Source of the DNA: Roseovarius sp. UBA6167
Lineage (GTDB): Bacteria > Pseudomonadota > Alphaproteobacteria > Rhodobacterales > Rhodobacteraceae
Direction: 5' to 3'
Length of the DNA: 24,263 nucleotides
NCBI GenBank assembly: GCA_002428225.1
Contig: DIUD01000005.1
Span: forward strand, 221 to 24,483
The position numbers were made by a program, and so were the translations under genes. Below are positions 13,890-21,146 of the stretch, in pieces (position 1 is the stretch's first letter; the number at the start of each line of letters is the position of its first letter). Below the pieces are notes generated by a model. The model saw only the letters and a program-made list of their open reading frames with translations, ran no database searches and was not told where the DNA came from.

Positions 13890-15182
13890 TTACTCCGCTG
13901 CTATCCGGGTTGTCGCTACCGCCTCGCGCGCGGCTTCGTGCAATATCGCCAGCCCCTTGCGCAGGACCGCATCGGGCGTGGTCAGCGGTGCGAGCACCTT
14001 GACCACCTCATCATGGGCGCCCGATGTCTCGATCACCAGGCCCTTGGCGAAGGCGCGCGCGCAGATATCGCCCGCCAGGTCGCCAGAGCCCACATCGACG
14101 CCCTGCATCATGCCGCGCCCCTTGAGCCGCGCGCCGGGCACCATGTCGGCAATCGCTTGCAGCCCGTCGCGCACGATTTCGGCCTTGGCCGCAATGTCGC
14201 GCGCGAACCGGTCATCGCGCCAGAACTTCTCCAGCGCGACCCGCGCGGTCACGAACGCATGGGTGTTGCCCCGGAAGGTGCCGTTATGCTCGGCCGGGCC
14301 CCAGATATCGTGCTCTGGCTTGATGAGCAGCGCGGCAAAGGGCAGGCCCATGCCCGAAAAGCTCTTGGCCATCGGGATGAGGTCGGGCTCGATCCCCATG
14401 TCCTCGAAGCCGAAGAACGTGCCCGTGCGCCCGCAGCCCGCCTGGATGTCATCGACAATGAGCAGCGCGCCATGCGCCCTGGCCAGCCGGGCGACGCCCT
14501 GCAGGAAGGCGGCGGAGGCGGCGTTGAGCCCCCCCTCGCCCTGCACCGGCTCGATGATGAAGGCGGCGGGCGCATCGACCCCGCTCGACGGGTTGGACAG
14601 CATCGCCTCGATGATGTGGAGGCTGTCCACGCCCTCGCCGAACGCGCCTTCAAACGGCATGTGGGTGGTGCCGCACAGCGGCCCGCCGCCCGCGCCCGCC
14701 CGCTTGCCCGCGTTGCCGGTGCACGAAAGCGCGCCCATGGTCATGCCGTGAAACCCGTTGGTGAAGGCGATGATGTTTTGCCGGCCCGTGACCTTGCGCG
14801 CCAGTTTCATCGCTGCCTCGACCGCGTTTGTGCCGGTGGGGCCGGTCATCATCACCTTGTAGTCCATGCCGCGCGGGCGCAGGATGATCTCCTCGAAGGC
14901 GCGCAGGAAATCGGCCTTGGCGCCGGTGTGCATGTCAAGGCCGTGGGTGATCCCGTCGGCCTCTATATGCGCGATCAGCGCCGTCTTCATGTCCGGGTCG
15001 TTGTGCCCGTAGTTGAGCGACGAGCACCCGGCGAGAAAGTCGATATAGGTGCGGCCTTCGGCATCGGTCAGCTCGGAGCCCTGCGCCTTGACGAACGTCC
15101 TGGGAAAGCTGCGGCAATAGCTGCGCGCTTCCGATTCGCGGCGAGAGTAGATTTCAAGATCGGCTGATTGCTCAGTCGGCAT
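13890..15182 (-). CDS. ectB: Diaminobutyrate-2-oxoglutarate transaminase
   Basis: EctB transfers an amino group from glutamate to aspartate semialdehyde, producing L-2,4-diaminobutyrate. It is a PLP enzyme of the class III aminotransferase family, 430 residues with this start. Visible features are FLAGCSSLNYGHNDPDMK, MMTGPTGTNAVEAAMKLARK, FTNGFHGMTMGALSCTGN, FIIEPVQGEGGLN, IVDDIQAGCGRTGTFFGFED and the PLP lysine Lys273 in MAKSFSGMG. The ATG at 15182 has AAGGA seven bases before it; an ATG five codons earlier (15197) lacks a ribosome site, so the shorter form beginning MPTEQSADLEIYS is preferred. It starts 49 bases after ectA and leads directly into ectC. Confidence 0.97.
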   Translation of the reverse strand: MPTEQSADLEIYSRRESEARSYCRSFPRTFVKAQGSELTDAEGRTYIDFLAGCSSLNYGHNDPDMKTALIAHIEADGITHGLDMHTGAKADFLRAFEEIILRPRGMDYKVMMTGPTGTNAVEAAMKLARKVTGRQNIIAFTNGFHGMTMGALSCTGNAGKRAGAGGGPLCGTTHMPFEGAFGEGVDSLHIIEAMLSNPSSGVDAPAAFIIEPVQGEGGLNAASAAFLQGVARLARAHGALLIVDDIQAGCGRTGTFFGFEDMGIEPDLIPMAKSFSGMGLPFAALLIKPEHDIWGPAEHNGTFRGNTHAFVTARVALEKFWRDDRFARDIAAKAEIVRDGLQAIADMVPGARLKGRGMMQGVDVGSGDLAGDICARAFAKGLVIETSGAHDEVVKVLAPLTTPDAVLRKGLAILHEAAREAVATTRIAAE

Positions 15183-15231
15183 GGCGTATTCCTTCATGTG
15201 ATCGTGGGCTGGCGGAGAGGGGGCCCGTGGC

Positions 15232-15771
15232 TCAGGCCGCCTTCTTCATCCGCTCTTTCATGGTGATCGTGACCATGTATTCGGTGTCGTGCAAATCGTC
15301 GAAATGCTGCGATTTCGTGAAGTGGGGCACACTCGACAGGGCCGCGTCCTTGATATTGGCGAACTTGCGGAAGAGCGCCCAGCTTGCGGCATTGTCGCGG
15401 GTGATCGTGGTTTGCAGGCGCGTCACATCCTTACACACCTCCCGCGTCAACAGCCCGCGCAGCATCAGCGTGCCGAGACCCGTGCCCCGTGCCTTTTCCG
15501 ACACGGCCACCTGCCAGACAAACAGCGTCTCGGGGTCGTTCGGCAGGATATGGCCCGACACCCAGCCCACGATCTCGCCATCCATCTCGGCAACGATGCA
15601 GGTATCACGGAAATGATCGCACTGGACCAGGTTGCAATACATGGAATTCTCGTCGAGTGGCTTGCACTCCCGGATCAACCGCCAGATCGCAGCACCGTCC
15701 TCCGCCTCCGGCTTGCGCAGGGAAGGCATGGTCTTTTGAGTCTTTTGAAACATTTCCGTCGCGTGTCGCAT
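15232..15771 (-). CDS. ectA: L-2,4-diaminobutyrate acetyltransferase
   Basis: EctA acetylates diaminobutyrate with acetyl-CoA to give N-gamma-acetyl-diaminobutyrate, the second ectoine step. It is a 179-residue GNAT enzyme. It shows LRKPEAEDGAAIWRLIRECK, the ectoine-type SMYCNLVQCDHFRDTCIVAE, the acetyl-CoA loop VSEKARGTGLGTLML (R/QxxGxG/A), and TRDNAASWALFRKFAN. The start at 15771 has GAGG about ten bases upstream and lies 27 bases after the predicted transcription start; in-frame ATGs at 15753 and 15729 are possible but less well placed. It is first in the ectABC-ask operon and divergent from ectR across an AT-rich control region. Confidence 0.95.
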   Translation of the reverse strand: MRHATEMFQKTQKTMPSLRKPEAEDGAAIWRLIRECKPLDENSMYCNLVQCDHFRDTCIVAEMDGEIVGWVSGHILPNDPETLFVWQVAVSEKARGTGLGTLMLRGLLTREVCKDVTRLQTTITRDNAASWALFRKFANIKDAALSSVPHFTKSQHFDDLHDTEYMVTITMKERMKKAA

Positions 15772-15804
15772 GAATGCACGGCCTCTGTTGTTGCTTTGGG
15801 TGGT

Positions 15805-15833
15805 TAAATAAATTACTTAGGCTACAAAATCAA
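15805..15833 (-). promoter_or_regulatory. Promoter of the ectABC-ask operon
   Basis: On the minus strand TTGATT (15833-15828) and TATTTA (15810-15805) are separated by 17 bases. A start near 15798 leaves a leader of about 27 bases before ectA. The whole interval 15800-15935 is very AT-rich in an otherwise GC-rich window. Confidence 0.55.
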
Positions 15834-15906
15834 CCTCTAATCTAAATATGTAAAATTTACGTCATAAAATGCCAATTATTGCATATTTCGTGCCTAATGC
15901 TCATAC

Positions 15907-15931
15907 TATAATTATTCATGATGCTAATAAT
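15907..15931 (+). promoter_or_regulatory. ectR -10 element with overlapping inverted repeat (candidate EctR operator)
   Basis: A perfect TATAAT lies at 15907-15912 with only a weak -35 (TATTTC, 15884-15889). An inverted repeat ATTATT-N9-AATAAT (15911-15916 and 15926-15931) overlaps the -10 and the expected start site, just before the Shine-Dalgarno at 15939. MarR proteins bind such palindromes and commonly repress their own genes. A second repeat, ATGC-N8-GCAT, is at 15869-15884. Confidence 0.5.
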
Positions 15932-15951
15932 CAGCTACAGGAGGCCAGAGA

Positions 15952-16482
15952 TTGCAATTGAGTGAAAGCTTTGCGACCATTGCTTCGATCACCAGGAGAG
16001 GCCGGATGGATCGCACTGACCAGAGCCTGATCGCGCTGCGCCGCATTCTGCGCGCGACGGAAATCTACGGCCAAAAGCTCGCCAATGCGGCGGGGCTCAC
16101 TGCGGTGCAGTTCCGTGTGCTGCAAATCGTGGCCGAGCGCGGTCAGACCACCGCGACCGAGATCGCCCGCCGGATGCGGGTGAGCCAGGCGACAGTGACA
16201 TCGCTCGTGGACAAGCTGGTGAAACACGGCATTGTCACGCGCGAGAAGTCCGTCACCGACCGCCGCCAGATCAATATCGTCATCACGCCGCGCGGGCGCG
16301 ACACGATCCGCCGCGCGCCCGACGCCCTGCAACAGCGCTATGTGCGCAAGTTCGAGGCGCTCGCCGATTGGGAGCAGGCGCAGCTTGTCGCCTCGCTCGA
16401 ACGCGTGGCGGCCATGCTCGACGCCGACGCACTCGACGCGGCGCCCGTGCTCGACACGGGCGAGCTGCGCGGCGCATCCTGA
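15952..16482 (+). CDS. ectR: MarR-family regulator of ectoine genes (EctR type)
   Basis: This winged-helix dimeric repressor lies divergent from ectABC-ask, the position of EctR, which represses ect genes in methylotrophs and halophiles. The MarR core is plain: GLTAVQFRVLQIVAERGQTT, ATEIARRMRVSQATVTSLVD (recognition helix), KLVKHGIVTREKSVTDRRQI with the wing, and a C-terminal dimer helix. Two starts are equally well served. TTG at 15952 has AGGAGG seven bases upstream and gives 176 residues; ATG at 16006 has AGGAG seven bases upstream and gives 158 residues starting MDRTDQSLIALRRI. I list the longer form because SFATIASITRRGR has a plausible helical character, but the choice is open. The effector is unknown; salt acts indirectly in known systems. 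Confidence 0.9.
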   Translation: MQLSESFATIASITRRGRMDRTDQSLIALRRILRATEIYGQKLANAAGLTAVQFRVLQIVAERGQTTATEIARRMRVSQATVTSLVDKLVKHGIVTREKSVTDRRQINIVITPRGRDTIRRAPDALQQRYVRKFEALADWEQAQLVASLERVAAMLDADALDAAPVLDTGELRGAS

Positions 16483-16543
16483 GGGCGCCCAAGCTGCGGT
16501 GATCCCCGGCGGCCATGGCGCAAGAAACGGTCTGCGAACGGAA

Positions 16544-16573
16544 TTGACAGGGGGCAGGCTGCGCGCTCATGAT
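16544..16573 (+). promoter_or_regulatory. Candidate promoter of the formate dehydrogenase gene
   Basis: TTGACA (16544-16549) and CATGAT (16568-16573) are 18 bases apart. The -35 is perfect and the -10 matches at four of six positions. Transcription starting near 16580 would exclude the in-frame ATG at 16569 and supports the start at 16605. Confidence 0.5.
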
Positions 16574-16604
16574 CGGGCTGCCGCGCATGGCGAGGGAAAC
16601 AGGC

Positions 16605-19379
16605 ATGGCCCGAACGATCCGTTTCACACTCGATGGCCAGGAGGTCGCGGCCGAGGACGGCCAGACCATCTGGGAGGTGGCTAATGGCCGAGGCCTGATC
16701 ATCCCGCATCTGTGCCACAAACCCGCCCCCGGCTATCGCCCCGACGGCAATTGTCGTGCCTGCATGGTCGAGGTCGAGGGTGAGCGCCCGCTGGCGGCCT
16801 CCTGCATCCGCGAGGCGCGCGAAGGCATGGTGGTGACGACCAGTTCGGCGCGGGCGGCAAGCGCGCGAAAGATGGTCATCGAGATGCTTCTGGCCGATCA
16901 GCCCGCGCGCGATGCCTCACACGATGCCTCCAGCCATCTGTGGGACATGGCCGATGCGGCCAGCGTCACCCATAGCCGTTTCCCGAAGCTGGAACAGGAC
17001 CGCATCCCGCTTCTGGATGACAGCCATGTGGCGATGCGCGTCAATCTCGATGCCTGTATTCAGTGCGGGCTGTGTGTGCGCGCCTGCCGCGAGGTGCAGG
17101 TCAATGACGTGATCGGCATGGCCGGGCGCGGCCATGATGCCTGGCCGGTGTTCGACTTCGCCGACCCGATGGGCGAGAGCACCTGCGTGGCCTGCGGCGA
17201 ATGCGTGCAGGCCTGCCCGACCGGCGCGCTGATGCCCGCCACCGTGCTTGACGATGCGCAGCAGGGCGACAGCGCCGATTTCGACCGCGAGGTGCGCAGC
17301 ATCTGCCCATTCTGCGGGGTGGGCTGTCAGGTCTCGCTCAAGGTCAAGGGCGACCGCATCAAATATGTCGAGGGCCTCAACGGTCCCGCCAACGAGGGGC
17401 GGCTTTGCGTCAAGGGGCGGTTCGGCTTCGACTATATCCACCACCCCCACCGCCTCACCAAACCGCTGATCCGCCGCGAGGATGCGCCCGAAAAGGGCCT
17501 CAACGTCGATCCGGGCAACTGGCAGGCGTTTTTTCGCGAGGCGGAGTGGGACGAGGCGCTCGACTTTGCCGCCGGTGGCCTCGAACGGCTCAAGCAGGCG
17601 CATGGCGGCGCGGCCGTGGCGGGCTTTGGCAGCGCCAAATGCACCAATGAAGAGGCCTATCTGTTCCAGAAACTCATCCGGCAGGGCTTTGGCCACAACA
17701 ATGTCGATCACTGCACGCGGCTCTGCCATGCCTCCTCGGTGGCGGCGCTGATAGAGAATATAGGCTCGGGCGCTGTCACCGCCACGTTCAACGAGATCGA
17801 GAACGCCGATGTGGCCATCGTCATCGGCGCGAATCCGGTCGAGAACCACCCGGTTGCGGCGACTTGGTTCAAGCAGTTCACCCGGCGCGGCGGCAAGCTC
17901 ATCGTGATGGACCCGCGCGGGCAGGGACTGGAGCGCTTTGCCACACATATGTTGCAGTTCAAGCCCGGCATGGATGTGGCGATGCTCAACGCGATCTGTC
18001 ATGTGATCGTGGAGGAAGGGCTCTTTGATCAGCAATATATCGACGCCTTCACCGAGAACTGGGAGGCGGAAAAGGCGCATCTGGCGCAATTTCCGCCTGA
18101 AAAGATGGCGAAGCTTTGCGGTATTCCGCCCGAGACGCTGCGCGCGGTGGCGCGCGATTTCGCCACGGCCAGGGCCGGGATGATCTTCTGGGGAATGGGC
18201 ATTTCCCAGCATATCCACGGCACCGACAATTCGCGCTGCCTGATCTCGCTGGCGCTGATGTGCGGCCATGTCGGCCGACCCGGCACCGGGCTGCATCCGC
18301 TGCGCGGGCAGAACAACGTGCAGGGGGCCTCTGACGCGGGCCTCGTGCCGATGTTCCTGTCCGATTACCAGAGCGTGACCGACGATAGCGCGCGCCGCGC
18401 CTTTACCGAAATCTGGCAATCGGGCGATTTCTCTGCCCAAGCGGGCCTTACCGTGACCGAGATCATGGATGCCGTCCATGCAGGCGCGATCCGGGGGATG
18501 TATATCCTGGGCGAAAACCCGGCCATGTCCGACCCGGATGTGGAACACGTCCGCGACGCGCTTGCCAGGCTCGAACACCTCGTGGTGCAGGACATCTTCC
18601 TGACGGAGACCGCGAACTATGCCGATGTGATCCTGCCCGCCTCCGCCTTCTACGAGAAATCCGGCACCGTGACCAACACCAACCGTCAGGTGCAGATGGG
18701 CCGCCCCGCCGTGCCGCCACCGGGCGAGGCGCGCGAGGACTGGCGCATCACCGTCGATCTCGCCAACCAGCTGGGTCTGCAATGGCGTTATGACAGCCCG
18801 GCGGATGTCTTCGCCGAGATGACGCTCAACATGCGCTCGCTCGACAACATCACATGGCAGCGGCTCATGCGCGAGGGCGCCGTCACCTATCCCTGTCCCG
18901 CGCCCGATCATCCGGGCCACGCGGTGGTGTTCGGCGACGGTTTCCCGCGGGCCGGGGGGCGCGCGCGCTTTACCCCCGCGGCGATCGTTCCGCCCGACGA
19001 GATGCCTGACGCTGACTATCCGATGGTGCTTACCACCGGCCGGCAACTGGAGCATTGGCATACCGGCTCGATGACCCGCCGCGCCAGTGTGCTCGACGCG
19101 TTGGAGCCGGAGGCGAATTGCTCGCTGCACCCCGCCACCCTGCGCCGTCTCGGGGTGGAACCGGGCGGCATGGTGCGGCTCATCACCCGGCGCGGCGCGA
19201 TCACGGTGATGGCGCGCGCCGACCGCGCGGTATCCCCCGACATGGTGTTCATGCCCTTCGCCTATGTCGAGGCGGCGGCGAATATCCTCACCAACCCGGC
19301 GATTGATCCCTACGGCAAGATCCCCGAGTTCAAATTCTCGGCGGTGCGCGTCGAAGCCGCCGGGATCGCCCCCCGATAA
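16605..19379 (+). CDS. fdhA: Formate dehydrogenase alpha subunit, molybdenum/tungsten type
   Basis: The 924-residue protein oxidises formate to CO2 at a bis-molybdopterin centre and passes electrons along Fe-S clusters. The order is: a 2Fe-2S ferredoxin domain with Cys37, Cys50, Cys53 and Cys67; two 4Fe-4S motifs (CIQCGLCVRAC and CVACGECVQACPTG); a further 4Fe-4S at the catalytic domain (ICPFCGVGCQVSL); and the active-site Cys374-His375 in DHCTRLCHASS, where selenocysteine occurs in E. coli FdhF. The C-terminal cap has MVLTTGRQLEHWHTGSMTRR. The segment after the ferredoxin domain (ARDASHDASSHLWDMADAAS) lacks the His-Cys3 cluster cysteines found in NuoG-like relatives. The start follows GAGGGAAACAGGC. 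No electron-transfer subunit or fdhD is nearby, so the partner is unknown; cytoplasmic, as no Tat signal is seen. Confidence 0.93.
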   Translation: MARTIRFTLDGQEVAAEDGQTIWEVANGRGLIIPHLCHKPAPGYRPDGNCRACMVEVEGERPLAASCIREAREGMVVTTSSARAASARKMVIEMLLADQPARDASHDASSHLWDMADAASVTHSRFPKLEQDRIPLLDDSHVAMRVNLDACIQCGLCVRACREVQVNDVIGMAGRGHDAWPVFDFADPMGESTCVACGECVQACPTGALMPATVLDDAQQGDSADFDREVRSICPFCGVGCQVSLKVKGDRIKYVEGLNGPANEGRLCVKGRFGFDYIHHPHRLTKPLIRREDAPEKGLNVDPGNWQAFFREAEWDEALDFAAGGLERLKQAHGGAAVAGFGSAKCTNEEAYLFQKLIRQGFGHNNVDHCTRLCHASSVAALIENIGSGAVTATFNEIENADVAIVIGANPVENHPVAATWFKQFTRRGGKLIVMDPRGQGLERFATHMLQFKPGMDVAMLNAICHVIVEEGLFDQQYIDAFTENWEAEKAHLAQFPPEKMAKLCGIPPETLRAVARDFATARAGMIFWGMGISQHIHGTDNSRCLISLALMCGHVGRPGTGLHPLRGQNNVQGASDAGLVPMFLSDYQSVTDDSARRAFTEIWQSGDFSAQAGLTVTEIMDAVHAGAIRGMYILGENPAMSDPDVEHVRDALARLEHLVVQDIFLTETANYADVILPASAFYEKSGTVTNTNRQVQMGRPAVPPPGEAREDWRITVDLANQLGLQWRYDSPADVFAEMTLNMRSLDNITWQRLMREGAVTYPCPAPDHPGHAVVFGDGFPRAGGRARFTPAAIVPPDEMPDADYPMVLTTGRQLEHWHTGSMTRRASVLDALEPEANCSLHPATLRRLGVEPGGMVRLITRRGAITVMARADRAVSPDMVFMPFAYVEAAANILTNPAIDPYGKIPEFKFSAVRVEAAGIAPR

Positions 19380-19445
19380 CGCAGCGGGGGCCGCCCTCGC
19401 GTGACCGCCCCTGCTTCATCTTGCCGGAAATATCCCTTCCCGGCC

Positions 19446-20111
19446 TCAGTTGGGCAGGATCACGATTTCCACCCGGCGATTCTGTGTGCGGCCTTCAGGC
19501 GTGAGGTTCGAGGCCACCGGCTGATCCTCGCCCCGCCCGATGGCGCGGATGCGAGAGCCGGGCACCCCGCCCTCCAGAAGCACATCGGCGACCGCATTGG
19601 CGCGCCGCACAGAGAGCGTCTGGTTATAGCTGGCCGATCCCGTGCTGTCAGTGTGGCCCACCACCTGAACCGTGGTGTCAGGATACCTCTGAAGGCTTTG
19701 CGCCACCCTGAACAGGTCGCCGCGCAGCCCTTGCGACACGGTAAAGCTGCTGGTCGCGAACAGAATATCCTGCGGCATGGTCAGGATGAGCCGGTCGCCG
19801 GTGTTCACAATCTGAATGTCGTTGCCGACCTGCTGACGCAATTCCGCCGCCTGCCGGTCGAGCGCATTGCCGATCGCCGCCCCGCCAAGCGCGCCGATTG
19901 CCCCGCCAAGCAGCGCGCCCGTGGCCCGGTTGTCGCTGACAGCCGCGCCGGTACCCGCACCGACGAGGCCGCCGATGATCGCTCCTGACCGGGTTCTCTG
20001 GTTGTTGTCGGGTCCGCCGACCTGATTGGGATCGGTGCAGGCCGTCACCAGCAGAAAGGCCGTGCCGAAGAGGGCCAGGAGGGTCTTGTTCGCCTTGTTC
20101 GCTCGAATCAT
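19446..20111 (-). CDS. OmpA-family lipoprotein with glycine zipper
   Basis: This 221-residue outer-membrane lipoprotein probably anchors the membrane to peptidoglycan. The signal peptide ends in lipobox LVTAC, with Cys25 as the lipid site. A glycine-zipper segment follows (GAIIGGLVGAGTGAA and GALLGGAIGALGGAAIGNAL, about 42-85), then an OmpA C-terminal domain: ILFATSSFTVS, VVGHTDSTGSASYNQTLSVR (peptidoglycan-binding NxxLSxRRA core) and GRGEDQPVASNLTPEGRTQN followed by RRVEI. The combination resembles YfiB/YiaD-type proteins. GAGG seven bases before the ATG supports the start. It is convergent with fdhA (66 bases apart) and follows the Ada-like gene on the same strand, separated by 64 bases carrying two hairpins. 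Confidence 0.94.
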   Translation of the reverse strand: MIRANKANKTLLALFGTAFLLVTACTDPNQVGGPDNNQRTRSGAIIGGLVGAGTGAAVSDNRATGALLGGAIGALGGAAIGNALDRQAAELRQQVGNDIQIVNTGDRLILTMPQDILFATSSFTVSQGLRGDLFRVAQSLQRYPDTTVQVVGHTDSTGSASYNQTLSVRRANAVADVLLEGGVPGSRIRAIGRGEDQPVASNLTPEGRTQNRRVEIVILPN

Positions 20112-20135
20112 GAATAAACCTCGTTGATAAACCTG

Positions 20136-20150
20136 CCCGAACAGTTCGGG
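20136..20150. repeat. 15-bp palindrome upstream of the OmpA-family gene
   Basis: CCCGAAC and GTTCGGG are exact inverted copies around one A, 25 bases before the OmpA-family ATG. It could be an operator or an mRNA hairpin; there is no T-run. It is not the GTTC-N7-GTTC LexA box of alphaproteobacteria. Confidence 0.5.
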
Positions 20151-20158
20151 GATAGGGC

Positions 20159-20177
20159 GATGATAAGCAATATCATC
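20159..20177 (-). other. Hairpin at the end of the Ada-like gene
   Basis: GATGATA (20159-20165) and TATCATC (20171-20177) form a perfect 7-bp stem with a five-base loop that overlaps the stop codon of the Ada-like gene. No T-run follows on the minus strand, so it may protect the mRNA end rather than terminate. Confidence 0.4.
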
Positions 20178-21048
20178 ATCGCTCCCAAGGGGAATCGGGC
20201 GGCAAATGCGCGCGGTTTCCCGCCTGTCCGTCCGCCCGCGCGCTCTCCCACGCCAGCAGCGCGCGCTTGACCGGCAGCCCCCAGTGGTACCCTCCCAGAG
20301 CGCCGGTTTTGCGCAAGGCCCGGTGGCAGGGGATGAGATAGCTCACCGGGTTGCGCCCCACGGCGGTGCCCACGGCGCGCACGGCGCGGGGATGGCCGAT
20401 GGCGCGGGCGATCTCGGAATAGGTGGTGACATGGCCCGAGGGGATATCGAGCAGCGCCTCCCAGACCTTGATCTGGAACGGCGCGCCGATCATGTGGAGC
20501 CGCGCCTCGCCCCTTCCCGCGAAGGCCGCCATGACCCAGGGGGCAATCGCCTCGGGCGCCGTTTCATACTGCGCCTCGGGCCAGCGCGCGCGCAGGTCCG
20601 CCATGGCCGCCGCGCGTCCGGTCTCGGCGGCAAAGGCCAGCCCGCACAGGCCGCGCCCGGTGCCCATTGCCAGCGCCTCGCCAAAGGGCGTGTCGAACCA
20701 GCCATACCGGATCGCAAGCCCCGCGCCGCCGCGCGCGAACTCGCCCGGACGCATTGCCTCCCACCGCAGGAAGAGATCGTGCAGCCGCCCGGTGCCCGAC
20801 AGCCCCGCCGCCTCTGCCGCCTCCAGCGTGGTAAAGCGTTGTGCCAGCATCTCACGCGCATGACCAAGCGCCAGATATTGCTGATACCGCTTCGGTGAGA
20901 CGCCCACCCAGGCCGAGAACAGCCGCTGGAAATGCGCCGCACTCATCCCCATCTCACCGGCAAGTGCCTCAAGCGTCATCGTCTCGCCGCCCGCGTCGAT
21001 CAGCGCGATGGCACGGCGCATGACATTGTAATGATAGCTTTCCGACAT
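20176..21048 (-). CDS. Ada-like fusion: AraC-type HTH plus O6-methylguanine-DNA methyltransferase
   Basis: This 290-residue protein joins an AraC-type helix-turn-helix (about 1-90: MTLEALAGEMGMSAAHFQRL followed by FSAWVGVSPKRYQQYLALGH) to a methylguanine methyltransferase. The catalytic part shows FQIKVWEALLDIPSGHVTTY, SEIARAIGHPRAVRAVGTAV and the acceptor Cys241 in YLIPCHRALRKTGALGGYHW. It moves methyl groups from damaged guanine to itself. The N-terminal zinc domain of E. coli Ada, which senses methylphosphotriesters with Cys38, is absent. So the protein can repair, and may bind DNA, but cannot switch on by the classical route. The start at 21048 has GAGGGGG eight bases upstream; a longer form starting at 21099 lacks support. 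It is divergent from nth, another repair gene. Confidence 0.92.
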   Translation of the reverse strand: MSESYHYNVMRRAIALIDAGGETMTLEALAGEMGMSAAHFQRLFSAWVGVSPKRYQQYLALGHAREMLAQRFTTLEAAEAAGLSGTGRLHDLFLRWEAMRPGEFARGGAGLAIRYGWFDTPFGEALAMGTGRGLCGLAFAAETGRAAAMADLRARWPEAQYETAPEAIAPWVMAAFAGRGEARLHMIGAPFQIKVWEALLDIPSGHVTTYSEIARAIGHPRAVRAVGTAVGRNPVSYLIPCHRALRKTGALGGYHWGLPVKRALLAWESARADGQAGNRAHLPPDSPWER

Positions 21049-21146
21049 CGCGGCCCCCTCGGTCGTTGCGCCACAAGATAGGCCGCGCCACATGGGCACG
21101 CGACCCGAATGTTGCGCAATCCGTGGTTTCGCGTCATAGACGGGCC

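Noticed and set aside
15183..15197. Longer ectB start (MKEYAMPTEQ)
   Set aside because: No ribosome site precedes it, while AAGGA is well placed for the ATG at 15182.
16917..19130. 737-codon open frame on the minus strand opposite fdhA
   Set aside because: A product of high GC third positions in the real gene; no recognisable domain, while the plus strand has Fe-S and molybdopterin motifs.
19383..19426. Terminator after fdhA (GCAGCGGGGGC with GCCCCTGC)
   Set aside because: The pairing needs a two-base bulge, the loop is long and the following sequence has no clear T-run.
20136..20150. LexA (SOS) box upstream of the OmpA-family gene
   Set aside because: The spacing is one base between GAAC and GTTC; alphaproteobacterial LexA uses direct repeats GTTC-N7-GTTC.
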